Assembly (NCBI RefSeq): GCF_001866645.1
Contig: NZ_MLYP01000012.1
Coordinates: 1 to 45,498, forward strand
Direction of reading: 5' to 3'
Origin: Streptomyces colonosanans
GTDB taxonomy: Bacteria > Actinomycetota > Actinomycetes > Streptomycetales > Streptomycetaceae
Length of the DNA: 45,498 bases
Part shown: piece after piece, positions 10,637-19,729 of the stretch
Position numbering within the stretch: position 1 is the first letter of the stretch
Layout of the letters: each line of letters opens with the position of its first letter
The notes under the pieces: model-generated
The model's database searches: none
Told to the model about the DNA's origin: nothing
The model's input: the letters and a program-made list of their open reading frames with translations, nothing else
Made by a program: the position numbers and the translations under genes

Positions 10637-11553
10637 ATGACCATGCACAAGCCACGAGAGGTATTGGTCATCGGCGGCAACCGCTATTTCGGTAAGCGGT
10701 TGATCGCGCGACTGCTGGCGGCCGGAGACCGGGTCACGGTCGTCAATCGCGGCTCCGCCGCCCCGCCCGCAGGCGCAATTCACCTCGTGGCGGACCGGAA
10801 TGACGAGAAGGCGCTGCTGAACGCGCTCGGAACGCGCACCTTCGACGTCGTCGTCGACCAGGTCTGCTACACCCCGCGTCAGGCAGCCGTCGCACGGCGG
10901 GCGTTCACCGGACGTACCCAGCGCTATGTGATGACATCGACCGTCGAGGTGTACGAGTACGAGGACTCCGTCGCGCCCGTACGGGAGACGGACCTCGACC
11001 CGTGCGACATCACCGTTGACCTCGACCTCCCCTGGGATGACGAGGAGTTCCTCGAGACTCACTACGGCGACGGCAAGCGGCAGGCCGAGGCGGTGTTCGC
11101 GGCGGACCCGGCCTTCCCGTACACGGCCGTACGGGTGGCCCATGTGCTGGGCGGGGACGACGACTTCACCGGACGTCTGAAGCACTACGCGGACCGCATC
11201 CGCACCGGCGAGCCGATCGCGGTGCCCACGCCGGCCATCCGGCCACGTACATCCACGTCGAGGAGGTCGCCGACCTCCTCTTCTGGGCGGCGGGCGAGAC
11301 CTTCGACGGCCCGGTGAACGCCGCCTCCCACGGGCTGCTGACCACGGAGGAACTGTGCGCGGAGGTGGCCGCGAACCTGCCGGCCGGCCGGACCGTACTG
11401 CAGCCCGTCGAGGTGGGCCGCACTTCTCCGTTCTCCTTCGCCCGCTTCTACGGCATGGACAACTCCCGTGCCATCCAACTCGGTTTCCGCTTCGGGCACG
11501 TACGGGACTGGCTGCCGAAGGCCGTGGCCGAGACGCTTGGAAAGGACATCTGA
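10637..11553 (+). pseudogene. NAD-dependent epimerase/dehydratase, frameshifted
   Basis: An extended short-chain dehydrogenase of about 305 residues once the frame is repaired. The Rossmann motif is VLVIGGNRYFGKRLIARLL, followed by TSTVEVYEYEDSV and a motif resembling the catalytic YxxxK in HYGDGKRQAE. The first frame ends falsely at 11317. Family-like sequence (GHPATYIHVEEVADLLFWAA) continues in the next frame from 11233 to the stop at 11553. Inserting one G near 11233 would restore TPGHPATY. It is a single-base deletion, either a recent mutation or a sequencing error; the downstream half is undamaged. ATG 10637 or 10643 may start the protein. The gap to the aldo/keto reductase start is 1 nt. 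Confidence 0.8.
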
Positions 11554-11554
11554 C

Positions 11555-12451
11555 ATGCACCACCGCACTCTTGGCGATCTGCGGGTGAGCGCCATCGGAC
11601 TGGGCGCGATGCCGCTGTCCATCGAGGGCCGGCCGGACGAGCGGCGCGCCCTGGCCACGGTGCACGCCGCGCTGGACGCAGGCGTGACGCTGCTGGACAC
11701 GGCGGACTCCTACCACCTGCCCGGCACCGAACCCGGCCACAACGAACGCCTGGTGGCCAGGGCACTGGCGACCTACGGCGGCGACACCTCCGGCGTACTC
11801 GTCACGACGAAGGGCGGCCGCGGCAGACCGGCGGACGGCCGCTGGACCGTCGCCGGCTCCCCGCAGCATCTCAAGGCGGCCGCCAAGGCCTCGCTGAAGC
11901 GGCTCGGCGTCGAGGCGATCGGCCTCTACCAGCTGCACAAGCCGGATCCCGAGGTGCCTTTCGAGGAGTCCGTCGGCGCGCTGCGCGAACTGCTCGACGA
12001 CGGCACGATCCGCCTGGCGGGCCTGTCCAACACGGACACCGAACAGATCCACCGGGCCCGCGAGATCCTGGGCGACCGCCTGGTCTCGGTGCAGAACCAG
12101 TACTCCCCCGCGGTCCGCGCCGCCGAGCCCGAGCTGCGGCTGTGCGCCGAGCTGGGCCTGGCCTTCCTGCCGTGGAGCCCCCTGGGTGGCATCTCCCGCA
12201 GCTCGCTGGACGGGCCGTCGGGGCTGCAAGGCGAGGAGCGCTTCGGCGCCTTCCACACGATCGCCCGTGAGCGGGGCGTCAGCCCCCAACAGCTCTGTCT
12301 GGCCTGGCTGCTGACGAAGTCGCCCACCGTGATTCCCATTCCGGGCGCGAGCCGCCCGGAGACGATCCGGGACTCGGCGCGGGCCGCGGATCTCACACTG
12401 ACCGAGGAGGAGACGGCACGCCTCGACGAGGCGGTCGATGGGGCCCAGTGA
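11555..12451 (+). CDS. Aldo/keto reductase
   Basis: A 298-residue NADPH-dependent oxidoreductase of the AKR superfamily. The catalytic tetrad is visible as Asp and Tyr in LLDTADSYHLPG, Lys in VLVTTKGG and His in YQLHKPDPEVP; the cofactor end shows SPTVIPIPGASRPETI. The substrate cannot be read from the sequence. GGAAAGGA at 11540-11547 precedes ATG 11555, and the gene follows the epimerase stop by one base, so the two form an operon. It converges with the L,D-transpeptidase. Confidence 0.92.
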   Translation: MHHRTLGDLRVSAIGLGAMPLSIEGRPDERRALATVHAALDAGVTLLDTADSYHLPGTEPGHNERLVARALATYGGDTSGVLVTTKGGRGRPADGRWTVAGSPQHLKAAAKASLKRLGVEAIGLYQLHKPDPEVPFEESVGALRELLDDGTIRLAGLSNTDTEQIHRAREILGDRLVSVQNQYSPAVRAAEPELRLCAELGLAFLPWSPLGGISRSSLDGPSGLQGEERFGAFHTIARERGVSPQQLCLAWLLTKSPTVIPIPGASRPETIRDSARAADLTLTEEETARLDEAVDGAQ

Positions 12452-12463
12452 CGAGCGGCACCA

Positions 12464-12530
12464 GACGGTGACCCCCGCCGACTCCTCCCCCTCGAGGAGG
12501 GACGCACTCCGCCACTCCTCCTCGAACACC
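12464..12530 (-). pseudogene. Remnant of DUF2127-gene 3' end
   Basis: This stretch matches the last codons of the DUF2127 gene (20321-20387) at about 52 of 66 positions, including an 18-nt identical run. Translated on the minus strand it gives FEEEWRSASLLEGEESAGV, against FEEERRSASLLEVEESAGV in the intact gene. The stop is replaced by a Trp codon and no upstream DUF2127 sequence is visible. It looks like a broken partial duplication rather than a working gene. Confidence 0.45.
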
Positions 12531-12594
12531 CGGCGCCGGGCGGCCTCTTCGTGCAGGTCGTCCAGCCGAGCGGCGAGCCGGTCGTGCCGCCGAG

Positions 12595-12626
12595 CCGTGG
12601 CCTTCACGTCGGCGTGAAGGCCACGG
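12595..12626. terminator. Hairpin between convergent genes
   Basis: A perfect 14-bp stem (12595-12608 with 12613-12626) and a TCGG loop, without a T-run. It sits between convergent aldo/keto reductase and L,D-transpeptidase genes and probably ends both transcripts. The rest of 12452-12818 holds only the DUF2127-like remnant and a short CGCTCGCCGAGCG hairpin. Confidence 0.65.
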
Positions 12627-12818
12627 CCAGACGCTCCTGCCCAGGGCGCAGGCCCGTCCTGCTCCCGGTGATCGCCCATACCCGCCGGCCGGGCGCTCTG
12701 GAGTGAGGTCCGGTCCCACGGTTGCGGAGCGAGGCGGATGACGAAGACGCGGAGGACTGCGCCGTCTCAGAGTGACTGGCGGAGCCCCACCGCTCGCCGA
12801 GCGGTGCGGACGTCTCGG

Positions 12819-14054
12819 TCAGCGCAGGGCACTCCTGGTGCGCCACTGGTCCCAGTCGACGTTCCAGTCGCCGAGGCCGTTGTTCAGGGCCACCTCTCCC
12901 TTGGTCTCCGCGCCCTTGACCTCGAAAGGGTCGCCTATCCGGGCCTGTTCATAGAGCCATTTGGCGTCGGCGTCGCTCATGCCGACGCAGCCGTGGCTCT
13001 TGTTGGCCCTGCCGAAGTAGGCGGCGTTCCAGGGTGCGGCGTGCGCGTACGTTCCCGACCAGGTCAGACGCATCGAGTAGTCGACCATGTCGTCGTAGGC
13101 GTGGCCGAGGCCCACGGTCTCGGAGTTCATCCGGATCGTGCCCTCCTTCGCCATCAGCACCTCTGTGCCGCGCCAGGAGCCCGTGTCGGGGCCGGGGGTG
13201 CCGCCGGAGACCGGAAAGGTCCGCAACGTCTTGCCGTTGCGTTCCATGGTGAGCTGCTTGCTGTCGAGGTCGACCTTGACGACCTGCCGCGCGCCGATGG
13301 TGAACCCGAGCTTGTAGTCACGCACGAACCAGCCGCCGCTCGCACCCGAGTCGGTGCCGTTCAGTCGGGCGTCCAGGGTCACCTTGGTGCCGGGCTGCCA
13401 GTACTCCTTGGGCCGCCAGTCCACCCGGTCCTTGCCGGACCAGTCCTTCATCCAACCCCACGAGCCCTCTGTGTTGTTCGAGCTGGTGACCTTGAGTTGC
13501 TTCTCCACCGCGGCCTTGTTCCGCACCGGGAAGTCGAAGACCAGGGAGATCGGCTGGGCCACACCGACCGTGGTAGCGCCGCCCGGCCGCCACTCCACCT
13601 TGTTGACCTTGTCGGCCGCGGCCGTGGTGAAGGACTCGTGCGCCTCGTTCGCCGTGCCGTCTTCCCGGTGGGTCGCCGCCTTGACCGTGTACGTGGCGCC
13701 GGGCACGGCGTTGCGGTCCGAGGTCCAGGTCCGGCCGTCGTGCGACAGCGTGCCGGTGAGCCTGCCGCCCTGGGCGTCGGTGACGGTGACCGAGGTGAGG
13801 GTTCCGTCGTTCGTGGCGACCTTGACCGGCTCACCGGCCTTCGCTCGCGCGCCGTGGGGCGTCACGGTGACCGTCGCCGCCCCGCTGCGGGCGTGTCCGC
13901 CACCGGCTTTCGTGTCCGCCTCGGCCGACGTCGAGCCGCCCGCGGAGCAGGCGGAGAGCGCGGCGGTCAGCAGGACGGCGGCCGCCGCGGCGGTGGTGAC
14001 GGCGCGAACCCGCACGGGGCCCACGCGTATCGGTCCGACACGTGTCTGGCTCAA
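12819..14054 (-). CDS. L,D-transpeptidase lipoprotein
   Basis: Makes 3-3 peptidoglycan crosslinks outside the cytoplasmic membrane. The 411-residue precursor has a lipobox LSAC with Cys about residue 36, two Ig-like domains (about 60-260) and a C-terminal YkuD catalytic domain. That domain carries the SHGCVGM motif, His about 354 and Cys about 356. TTG 14054 is chosen because GGAGG lies 6 nt upstream. The two-Ig plus YkuD layout is that of mycobacterial LdtMt2-like enzymes. It is divergent from the FemX-like/MurJ operon, and a duplicated ~85-bp segment lies between them, suggesting shared envelope-stress control. Confidence 0.92.
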   Translation of the reverse strand: MSQTRVGPIRVGPVRVRAVTTAAAAAVLLTAALSACSAGGSTSAEADTKAGGGHARSGAATVTVTPHGARAKAGEPVKVATNDGTLTSVTVTDAQGGRLTGTLSHDGRTWTSDRNAVPGATYTVKAATHREDGTANEAHESFTTAAADKVNKVEWRPGGATTVGVAQPISLVFDFPVRNKAAVEKQLKVTSSNNTEGSWGWMKDWSGKDRVDWRPKEYWQPGTKVTLDARLNGTDSGASGGWFVRDYKLGFTIGARQVVKVDLDSKQLTMERNGKTLRTFPVSGGTPGPDTGSWRGTEVLMAKEGTIRMNSETVGLGHAYDDMVDYSMRLTWSGTYAHAAPWNAAYFGRANKSHGCVGMSDADAKWLYEQARIGDPFEVKGAETKGEVALNNGLGDWNVDWDQWRTRSALR

Positions 14055-14137
14055 CGGATACCTCCGTGAAAGTCGGGAAGACGTCGGGACGCGGGGACTC
14101 TAAGCCGCGAAAACCCCAGGACCGCGGCGTGTCAGCC

Positions 14138-14220
14138 GTGTGACAGCAACTGCAGGGGAACGGTCATCGTCCGGTCACACGCGCCGCGCGCGACGGTCAT
14201 GGACGGCCGTGATTCCTCGC
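14138..14220 (+). repeat. Direct repeat copy 1
   Basis: First copy of an ~85-bp direct repeat in the divergent region between the L,D-transpeptidase and FemX-like genes. It begins GTGTGACAGCAACTGCA and carries GGAACGGTCATCGTCCGGTC. It lies about 84 bp upstream of the transpeptidase start. The 168 bp between the copies hold no gene that I can support. Confidence 0.75.
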
Positions 14221-14387
14221 CGTCATGTGCCGCCGTCCGGGTCCGACGGGCGCTTCGCCGGACCGGCCACCTGACGGCCACGGCCACACCGGCGGCCGGC
14301 CGGAGACCAGGTCAGGCATCCGCCCCGCCCATTGCCACGCATACGGCCAGGGAACCGGTCCCGTGGTCAGGACACAGGCGCGCCGTC

Positions 14388-14473
14388 GTGTGACAGCCAC
14401 TGCACAGGAACGGTCATGGTCCGGTCACATTCGTCGCGCGGCACGGTCACGGACGCCTGTGAATCTTCCTCGC
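14388..14473 (+). repeat. Direct repeat copy 2
   Basis: Second copy in the same orientation, visibly about 80% identical to 14138-14220 (GTGTGACAGCCACTGCA, then GGAACGGTCATGGTCCGGTC). It lies 59 bp upstream of the FemX-like gene start. The shared GGAAC element resembles ECF-sigma -35 boxes, but I find no convincing -10 at a fixed distance. Confidence 0.75.
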
Positions 14474-14531
14474 GTTCCGTGCTTCACGGCTCGGTTCCTT
14501 ACTCGACAACGACGGCACCCGAGGAGGCGCA

Positions 14532-15713
14532 GTGTCAGCGCTGCTTTTGACGGCAAGCCGTGGCCGGCAGGATGCGTGGCTGGGGCCCATCTCCGACGAG
14601 GCGTACCGTGCATTCCTGGCATCCCGCCTCGGCTCCGCCCTGGCCCCCGGCTTTCTGCAGTGCCCGTCCTGGGCTGCTGTGAAGGACGGCTGGCAGGCCC
14701 GGCTGCTCGGCTGGGGGCCGCAGGACGGCCCCGGGGCGGGGAAGCTGAGCGGAGTGGCGCTGGTGCTGCTGCGCCAGTTCCCCGGCACTCGTAAGTACTT
14801 CGCCTACCTGCCCGAGGGTCCCGTCGCAGACTGGACCGACCCGGATCTCGACGGCTGGCTCACCCCGCTGTTGCGCCATCTGCGCGCCGTGGGAGCGTTC
14901 GCCGTACGCATCGGGCCGGCGCCCGCCTACCGCCGGTGGAACGCCGCCAGGCTCAAGGCGGGGACCGGCCCCGGGCGACGCCTGACCGACGTGCTCGCTT
15001 GTGAGGTCGATCCCTTGGGTGCCGCCGTGGCCGAGCGGCTGCGGGCCCGCGGCTGGCTGCGCTGCGGCGACGACGACGACGGGGACGCACAGCCTCGCTA
15101 CGTTTTCCGGGTGCCGCTTGCCGGACGTACCTCCGACGACCTGTGGTCCGGGCTCAACCAGGAGTGGCGGCGCAACATCCGCCGGGCGCGCAAGTCGGGC
15201 GTGGAGGTGAGGGTGGGCGGGGGCGCCGACCTTCCCGAGTTCTACCGGCTGCTGAGGATCACCGAGGAGCGCGACGGCTTCCGGCTCGGCCGCTCACTCG
15301 CGTACTACGAGCGCCAGTACGCGGCCCTCAACGCCGAGGAGCCGGGCCGGATGAGGCTCTATCTCGCCCACCACCAGGGCGAGATCCTGGCCGCCCACAC
15401 TATGATCACGGTGGGTCGCCGGGTCTGGTACCAGACCGGGGCCTCCGCGGACCACCGGCGCGAGGTCCGCCCCTCCAACGCCCTGCAGTGGCAGATGATG
15501 GTCGACGCCCACGCCCGGGGCGCGGAGGTCTACGACATGCGCGGGGTACCGCCCACACTCGACCCCGACGCCCACTCGTTCGGGCTGTTGCGCTGGAAGC
15601 TCGGCACCGGGGGTCAGGTCGTGGAGACGCTGGGGGAATGGGAGACACCATTGGGCGGCACCGCCAACCACACGCTGTACCGCGCCTTCCAGATGTATCT
15701 GGCCCGCCGATGA
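14532..15713 (+). CDS. FemAB/FemX-like peptidoglycan-bridge transferase
   Basis: A 393-residue double-GNAT protein of the Fem family, which transfers amino acids from aminoacyl-tRNA to the lipid II stem peptide. Features are GFLQCPSWAAVKDGWQ at the N-terminus, LNQEWRRNIRRARKSGVEV in the middle, and YQTGASADHRREVRPSNALQ with YDMRGVPPTLDPD near the end, all typical of the family. GTG 14532 has GAGGAGG 5 nt upstream. The stop overlaps the murJ start (ATGA at 15710-15713), so the transferase and the lipid II flippase are made together. Which amino acid is added cannot be told from sequence alone. Confidence 0.88.
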   Translation: MSALLLTASRGRQDAWLGPISDEAYRAFLASRLGSALAPGFLQCPSWAAVKDGWQARLLGWGPQDGPGAGKLSGVALVLLRQFPGTRKYFAYLPEGPVADWTDPDLDGWLTPLLRHLRAVGAFAVRIGPAPAYRRWNAARLKAGTGPGRRLTDVLACEVDPLGAAVAERLRARGWLRCGDDDDGDAQPRYVFRVPLAGRTSDDLWSGLNQEWRRNIRRARKSGVEVRVGGGADLPEFYRLLRITEERDGFRLGRSLAYYERQYAALNAEEPGRMRLYLAHHQGEILAAHTMITVGRRVWYQTGASADHRREVRPSNALQWQMMVDAHARGAEVYDMRGVPPTLDPDAHSFGLLRWKLGTGGQVVETLGEWETPLGGTANHTLYRAFQMYLARR

Positions 15714-17479
15714 GCGCCTCCAGGACTCCGGCTGTTCCAGGCGTCCCGGGTACTCCCGCCGCTTACGACGCTCCGGATGCTTCCGGCGCCTGCGCAGCCC
15801 ATTCTGCTGCCGCTGCCTCCACGAGCGCCGGCACGTCCACGACGGAGCAGCCGGCCCACCGGCCCGGCTCGGTACTGCGCAGCGGCGCGGCCATGGCCGC
15901 AGGGTCCCTCGTCTCCCGCATCACCGGATTCGTACGGTCCGCCGTGGTCGCCGCCGCGCTCGGCGTGGGGCTGACCGCCGACGGCTATGCGGTCGGCAAC
16001 ACCGTCCCCAACATCGTCTACACGCTGCTCCTGGGCGGTGCCCTCAACGCCGTCTTCGTGCCCGAGCTGGTCAGGGCCGCCAAGGAGCACGAGGACGGCG
16101 GGGCCGCGTACACGGACCGGCTGCTCACCGCCTGCACGGCGGCCCTGCTGCTGATCACGGCCGGGGCGGTGTTCGCCGCGCCCGCGATCGTCGCGGCCTA
16201 CACCGACTACACCGGCGCGCAGGCGACGACGACGGTCGCTTTCGCGCGCTACTGCCTGCCGCAGATCTTCTTCCTCGGTCTGTTCACCCTGCTCGGGCAA
16301 GTGCTGAACGCGCGGGGCCGGTTCGGCGCCATGATGTGGACCCCGGTCCTCAACAACGTGGTCGTCATCGCCGTCTTCGGTCTGTACCTGGCGACGGTCG
16401 GAACCGGGGGCACACTCACCCCCGGTGAGACCGCGCTGCTCGGTTGGGGCACCACGGCCGGGATCGTCGCCCAGGCGTTGGCGCTGCTGCCGTCCCTGCG
16501 CGCGGCGCGCTTCAGCTGGCGGCCCAGGTTCGACTGGCGGGGCAGCGGACTGTCCCGGCCGCTGCGCTCGGCCGGCTGGCTGGTGATGCTCGTGTTCACC
16601 AACCAGCTCGCGTACTGGGTGGTGACCTGGCTCGCGACGGCGGCGGGGCAGCGTGCGGCGGCCGAGGGGATCGACGGTGGGGCCGGGTTCAGCGCGTACA
16701 GCAACGCGTATCTGCTGTGGGCCGTGCCGCACGGGATCGTGACCGTCTCGCTGGTCACCGCGCTGATGCCGCGGATGAGCAGGGCAGCGGCCGACGGCGA
16801 CACCGCGGGCGTGCGGCGGGACGTCTCGTACGCCCTGCGCAGCAGCACCGCCGTCGTCGTGCCCGCCGCGTGCGCGCTCCTCGTGCTCGCCGGGCCGATC
16901 ATGGCGATCGCCTTCCAGTACGGCGGGACCGGCGCGGACGACATCACTGTCATGGCGGGGGCGCTCACGGCCTTCGCGCCGGGACTGATCGCCTTCTCCG
17001 GGCAGTACGTCCTCTCGCGCGCCTTCTACGCGCTCTCCGACACCCGCACGCCGTTTCTGCTGAACCTCGTGATCGCCGGACTCAACGCGGGCCTGTCCGC
17101 AGCCGCTTGCCTGCTACTGCCCGCGCGCTGGGCGGTCACCGGCATGGCCGGGGCGTACTCGGTGGCGCTCTTCGCGGGCTGGGCGGTCACCGCGTACGTG
17201 CTGGACCGCAGGCTCTCGGTGACGACGGGCTCTGGGCACGCGCTGCGGCGCTCCCCGTCCGCGACCGCGCTGGGCCGACTGCTGCTGGCCGCGGTCCCGG
17301 CCGCCACGCTCGGCCACTTCGCGGCCGCCCGCGCGGGATGTCTCGGTCCGCTCGGGGCGGTGGCGGCGGGCGCGGCGGCCATCCTGGCGACCTTCGCACT
17401 GCTGGCGCGTCCCCTGCGCCTGACCGAGCTGGAGGCCGCCCTCAGGGCGGTGCCCCGCACACTCCGCCGCCGGGCCTGA
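15710..17479 (+). CDS. murJ: MurJ/MviN-family lipid II flippase
   Basis: A polytopic membrane protein of 589 residues with about 14 TM segments and the MviN signature (AAGSLVSRITGFVRSAVVAA, then NTVPNIVYTLLLGGALNAVF). It moves lipid-linked peptidoglycan precursor across the membrane. The first ~55 residues are Ala/Pro/Ser-rich and probably disordered. There is no C-terminal pseudokinase extension like that of mycobacterial MurJ. Streptomyces usually carry another MviN copy near the terminal replication genes, so this may be the accessory one. ATG 15710 overlaps the preceding stop. Confidence 0.9.
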   Translation: MSASRTPAVPGVPGTPAAYDAPDASGACAAHSAAAASTSAGTSTTEQPAHRPGSVLRSGAAMAAGSLVSRITGFVRSAVVAAALGVGLTADGYAVGNTVPNIVYTLLLGGALNAVFVPELVRAAKEHEDGGAAYTDRLLTACTAALLLITAGAVFAAPAIVAAYTDYTGAQATTTVAFARYCLPQIFFLGLFTLLGQVLNARGRFGAMMWTPVLNNVVVIAVFGLYLATVGTGGTLTPGETALLGWGTTAGIVAQALALLPSLRAARFSWRPRFDWRGSGLSRPLRSAGWLVMLVFTNQLAYWVVTWLATAAGQRAAAEGIDGGAGFSAYSNAYLLWAVPHGIVTVSLVTALMPRMSRAAADGDTAGVRRDVSYALRSSTAVVVPAACALLVLAGPIMAIAFQYGGTGADDITVMAGALTAFAPGLIAFSGQYVLSRAFYALSDTRTPFLLNLVIAGLNAGLSAAACLLLPARWAVTGMAGAYSVALFAGWAVTAYVLDRRLSVTTGSGHALRRSPSATALGRLLLAAVPAATLGHFAAARAGCLGPLGAVAAGAAAILATFALLARPLRLTELEAALRAVPRTLRRRA

Positions 17480-17558
17480 CGAGGTGGCCCCGTTACCACC
17501 CTCTGCACCCCAACCGACCAGCTCTTCTCCTCACTTGGGGAAGTGGAATACTCCGCAC

Positions 17559-18239
17559 ATGCCACGCGTCCTGCTCATAGAAGACGATGCCTCCGTCCGC
17601 GAAGGCATCGAGCTCGGCCTGCGCCGCCGCGGGCACGAGGTGCGCTCCGCCCCCACTGGGGAAGCCGGGCTGGCGGTCATCGGTGAATTCCGGCCCGATC
17701 TGCTGCTCCTCGACCTCATGCTGCCCGGCATGAACGGGGTCCAGGTCTGCCGTCAGGTGCGCGAGGCAAGCCAACTGCCGGTCATCATGCTCACGGCCCG
17801 CGGTGACGACTTCGACGTCGTGGTGGGGCTGGAGGCCGGGGCCGACGACTACATCGTCAAACCCGCTCGCACGGAGGTGATCGAGGCCCGCATCCGGGCC
17901 GTGCTGCGCCGCGTCGAGGAGCCGGGCGGGCGCCCCGCTGTGGAGTTCCACGGCGACCTCGCCATCGACCGTGTGGGGCTGAGCGTCACCAAGGCCGGGG
18001 AGCGCGTGATGCTCGCCCCCTCCGAGCTCAGGCTCCTGCTGTATCTGACCGCCGCGCCGGAGCAGGTCTTCAGCCGACAGCAACTGCTCGAGCAGGTCTG
18101 GGAACACAACTTCCACGGCGACGCCCGCCTGGTCGACGCCTGCGTACGGCGGCTGCGCCACAAGATCGAGGACGTGCCCGGCAGCCCCCGCTACATCCAG
18201 ACCCTGCGGGGCTTCGGCTACCGCTTCGGACCGCTGTGA
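17559..18239 (+). CDS. OmpR/PhoB-family response regulator
   Basis: A 226-residue DNA-binding response regulator. The receiver has the acidic pair in LLIEDD, phospho-acceptor Asp52 in LLLLDLMLPG, Thr/Ser in VIMLTAR and Lys101 in DDYIVKPA. The C-terminal winged helix carries LSPSEL-type LAPSELRLLLYL and VDACVRRLRHKI. ATG 17559 is supported by the canonical receiver start; the Shine-Dalgarno is weak. Its last codons overlap the sensor kinase start (GTGA at 18236-18239). The envelope context resembles the CseB/CseC type, but the identity is not established. Confidence 0.93.
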   Translation: MPRVLLIEDDASVREGIELGLRRRGHEVRSAPTGEAGLAVIGEFRPDLLLLDLMLPGMNGVQVCRQVREASQLPVIMLTARGDDFDVVVGLEAGADDYIVKPARTEVIEARIRAVLRRVEEPGGRPAVEFHGDLAIDRVGLSVTKAGERVMLAPSELRLLLYLTAAPEQVFSRQQLLEQVWEHNFHGDARLVDACVRRLRHKIEDVPGSPRYIQTLRGFGYRFGPL

Positions 18240-19729
18240 GCCGCTGGAAAGCCCGCATCGGGCTGCGTACCCGACTGGTGCTCGCCTTTCTGCTGGTCGC
18301 CGCCGTCAGCGCCGGGACCACCGCGGCCCTCACCTACCGCAAGGCGCGCACCACGATCCTCGAACAGGCCCAGGACACGGCCGTCTCCTCCTTCCGCGAC
18401 CGGGTCCAGGAGCTGTCCACGCCGCTGCCCGTCCAGCGCGAGCCCCTTCAGAACCAGGTCCTTCGACTCGCCGGGCAGGGCAAGCCGCACCCCTGGGTGG
18501 TGTTCGCCGAGTACGGATCGCTCCGGGTCTCCTCCGGCGCCAGGCCCGTTTCGACCGTGATCACCCCCGAACTGCGCCGTGCCGCGCTCGCCAACCCCGG
18601 CGGCAGCTTCCAGCGGGTCGTCAAGGGCGGCGACCCGTGGCTGACCATCGCCGTTCCGGCCGTTTTCCGCGCCGGGAAGACCACCCGGCCCACCGGGCTG
18701 GTGCTGTACGCCGTGATGCCGCTGATCGACGAGGAGGCCAACGTCAGGGCCATGGTCACCGCGGCCCGCGACGGGGCCGTCCCGGGGCTCGCGGTGGCAC
18801 TCGTCCCCGCGCTGCTGGCGGCGCGCAGCGTGCTGCGCCCGGTCCGCGACCTGCGGAAGGCGGCGCGGAGCATGGGCAACGGTCGCCTCGACACCCGCAT
18901 CCAGGTCAAGGGCAGCGACGAACTCGCCGACCTGGCCCGAACCTTCAACGAGTCCGCGGTCGAACTGGAGGGCACTGTAGGCGAACTCCGGGAGGCCGAG
19001 GCGCGCGCCCGCCGCTTCGCCTCCGACGTCTCCCACGAACTGCGCACCCCGCTGGCCGGGATGCTCGCTGTCACGGAGGTCCTGGACGAGGATGCCGCCC
19101 ACCTCGCTCCCGACACCGCCGCGGCCGTCCGGCTGATCAGCGCCGAGACGGGCAAACTGGCCGTACTCGTCGAGGACTTGATGGAGATCTCCCGCTTCGA
19201 CGCCCGGGCCGCCGAGCTGAACCCCGACGAGGTCGACGTCGCACAGACCATCCGCAAGACCCTGACGAGCCGTCACTGGACCGATCCCGCACAGCTCGTC
19301 ACCGACCTGCCCGACGGCATCCGGGCCCGTCTCGACCCCCGACGCTTCGACATCGTCATCGCCAACCTCGTCGGCAACGCGCTGCGGCACGGAAGCGCGC
19401 CCGTCGTGGTACGGCTGCGCACCGAGACGTACGGTGACGGCGCGCCCGGCACGCCCCGGGCGACCGGCGTGAACGGTGCGGCCCGGCTTGTCACCGAGGT
19501 CGCGGACAGCGGCCCCGGCATCCCCGAGGACGTGCTGCCGCATATCTTCGAGCGCTTCTACAAGGCGGACGCGGCCCGTACCCGTTCGGCGGGCAGCGGT
19601 CTCGGCCTCGCCATCACCCTGGAGAACGTGCGATTGCACGGAGGCACGGTCCGGGCCGCGAACGGCCCGCGCGGTGGCGCCGTCTTCACAGTGGAGATAC
19701 CCCTCATGGGCGGGGAGACGACCGGATGA
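18236..19729 (+). CDS. Membrane sensor histidine kinase
   Basis: A 497-residue kinase. TM1 is about residues 12-32, an extracytoplasmic sensor about 33-180, TM2 about 180-200 and HAMP about 195-250. HisKA has the phospho-accepting His about 267 in SDVSHELRTPL. The HATPase shows NLVGNALRHG, VADSGPGIPED and SAGSGLGLAI. It is translated in overlap with the response regulator before it and the lipoprotein after it (ATGA at 19726-19729). The signal is unknown; the lipoprotein partner suggests an envelope signal. Confidence 0.93.
   Translation: MSRWKARIGLRTRLVLAFLLVAAVSAGTTAALTYRKARTTILEQAQDTAVSSFRDRVQELSTPLPVQREPLQNQVLRLAGQGKPHPWVVFAEYGSLRVSSGARPVSTVITPELRRAALANPGGSFQRVVKGGDPWLTIAVPAVFRAGKTTRPTGLVLYAVMPLIDEEANVRAMVTAARDGAVPGLAVALVPALLAARSVLRPVRDLRKAARSMGNGRLDTRIQVKGSDELADLARTFNESAVELEGTVGELREAEARARRFASDVSHELRTPLAGMLAVTEVLDEDAAHLAPDTAAAVRLISAETGKLAVLVEDLMEISRFDARAAELNPDEVDVAQTIRKTLTSRHWTDPAQLVTDLPDGIRARLDPRRFDIVIANLVGNALRHGSAPVVVRLRTETYGDGAPGTPRATGVNGAARLVTEVADSGPGIPEDVLPHIFERFYKADAARTRSAGSGLGLAITLENVRLHGGTVRAANGPRGGAVFTVEIPLMGGETTG

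Noticed and set aside
10598..12679. Minus-strand extension of the Lrp/AsnC frame across the epimerase and reductase genes
   Set aside because: Only the last 173 residues (10076-10597) are family-like and have a ribosome site.
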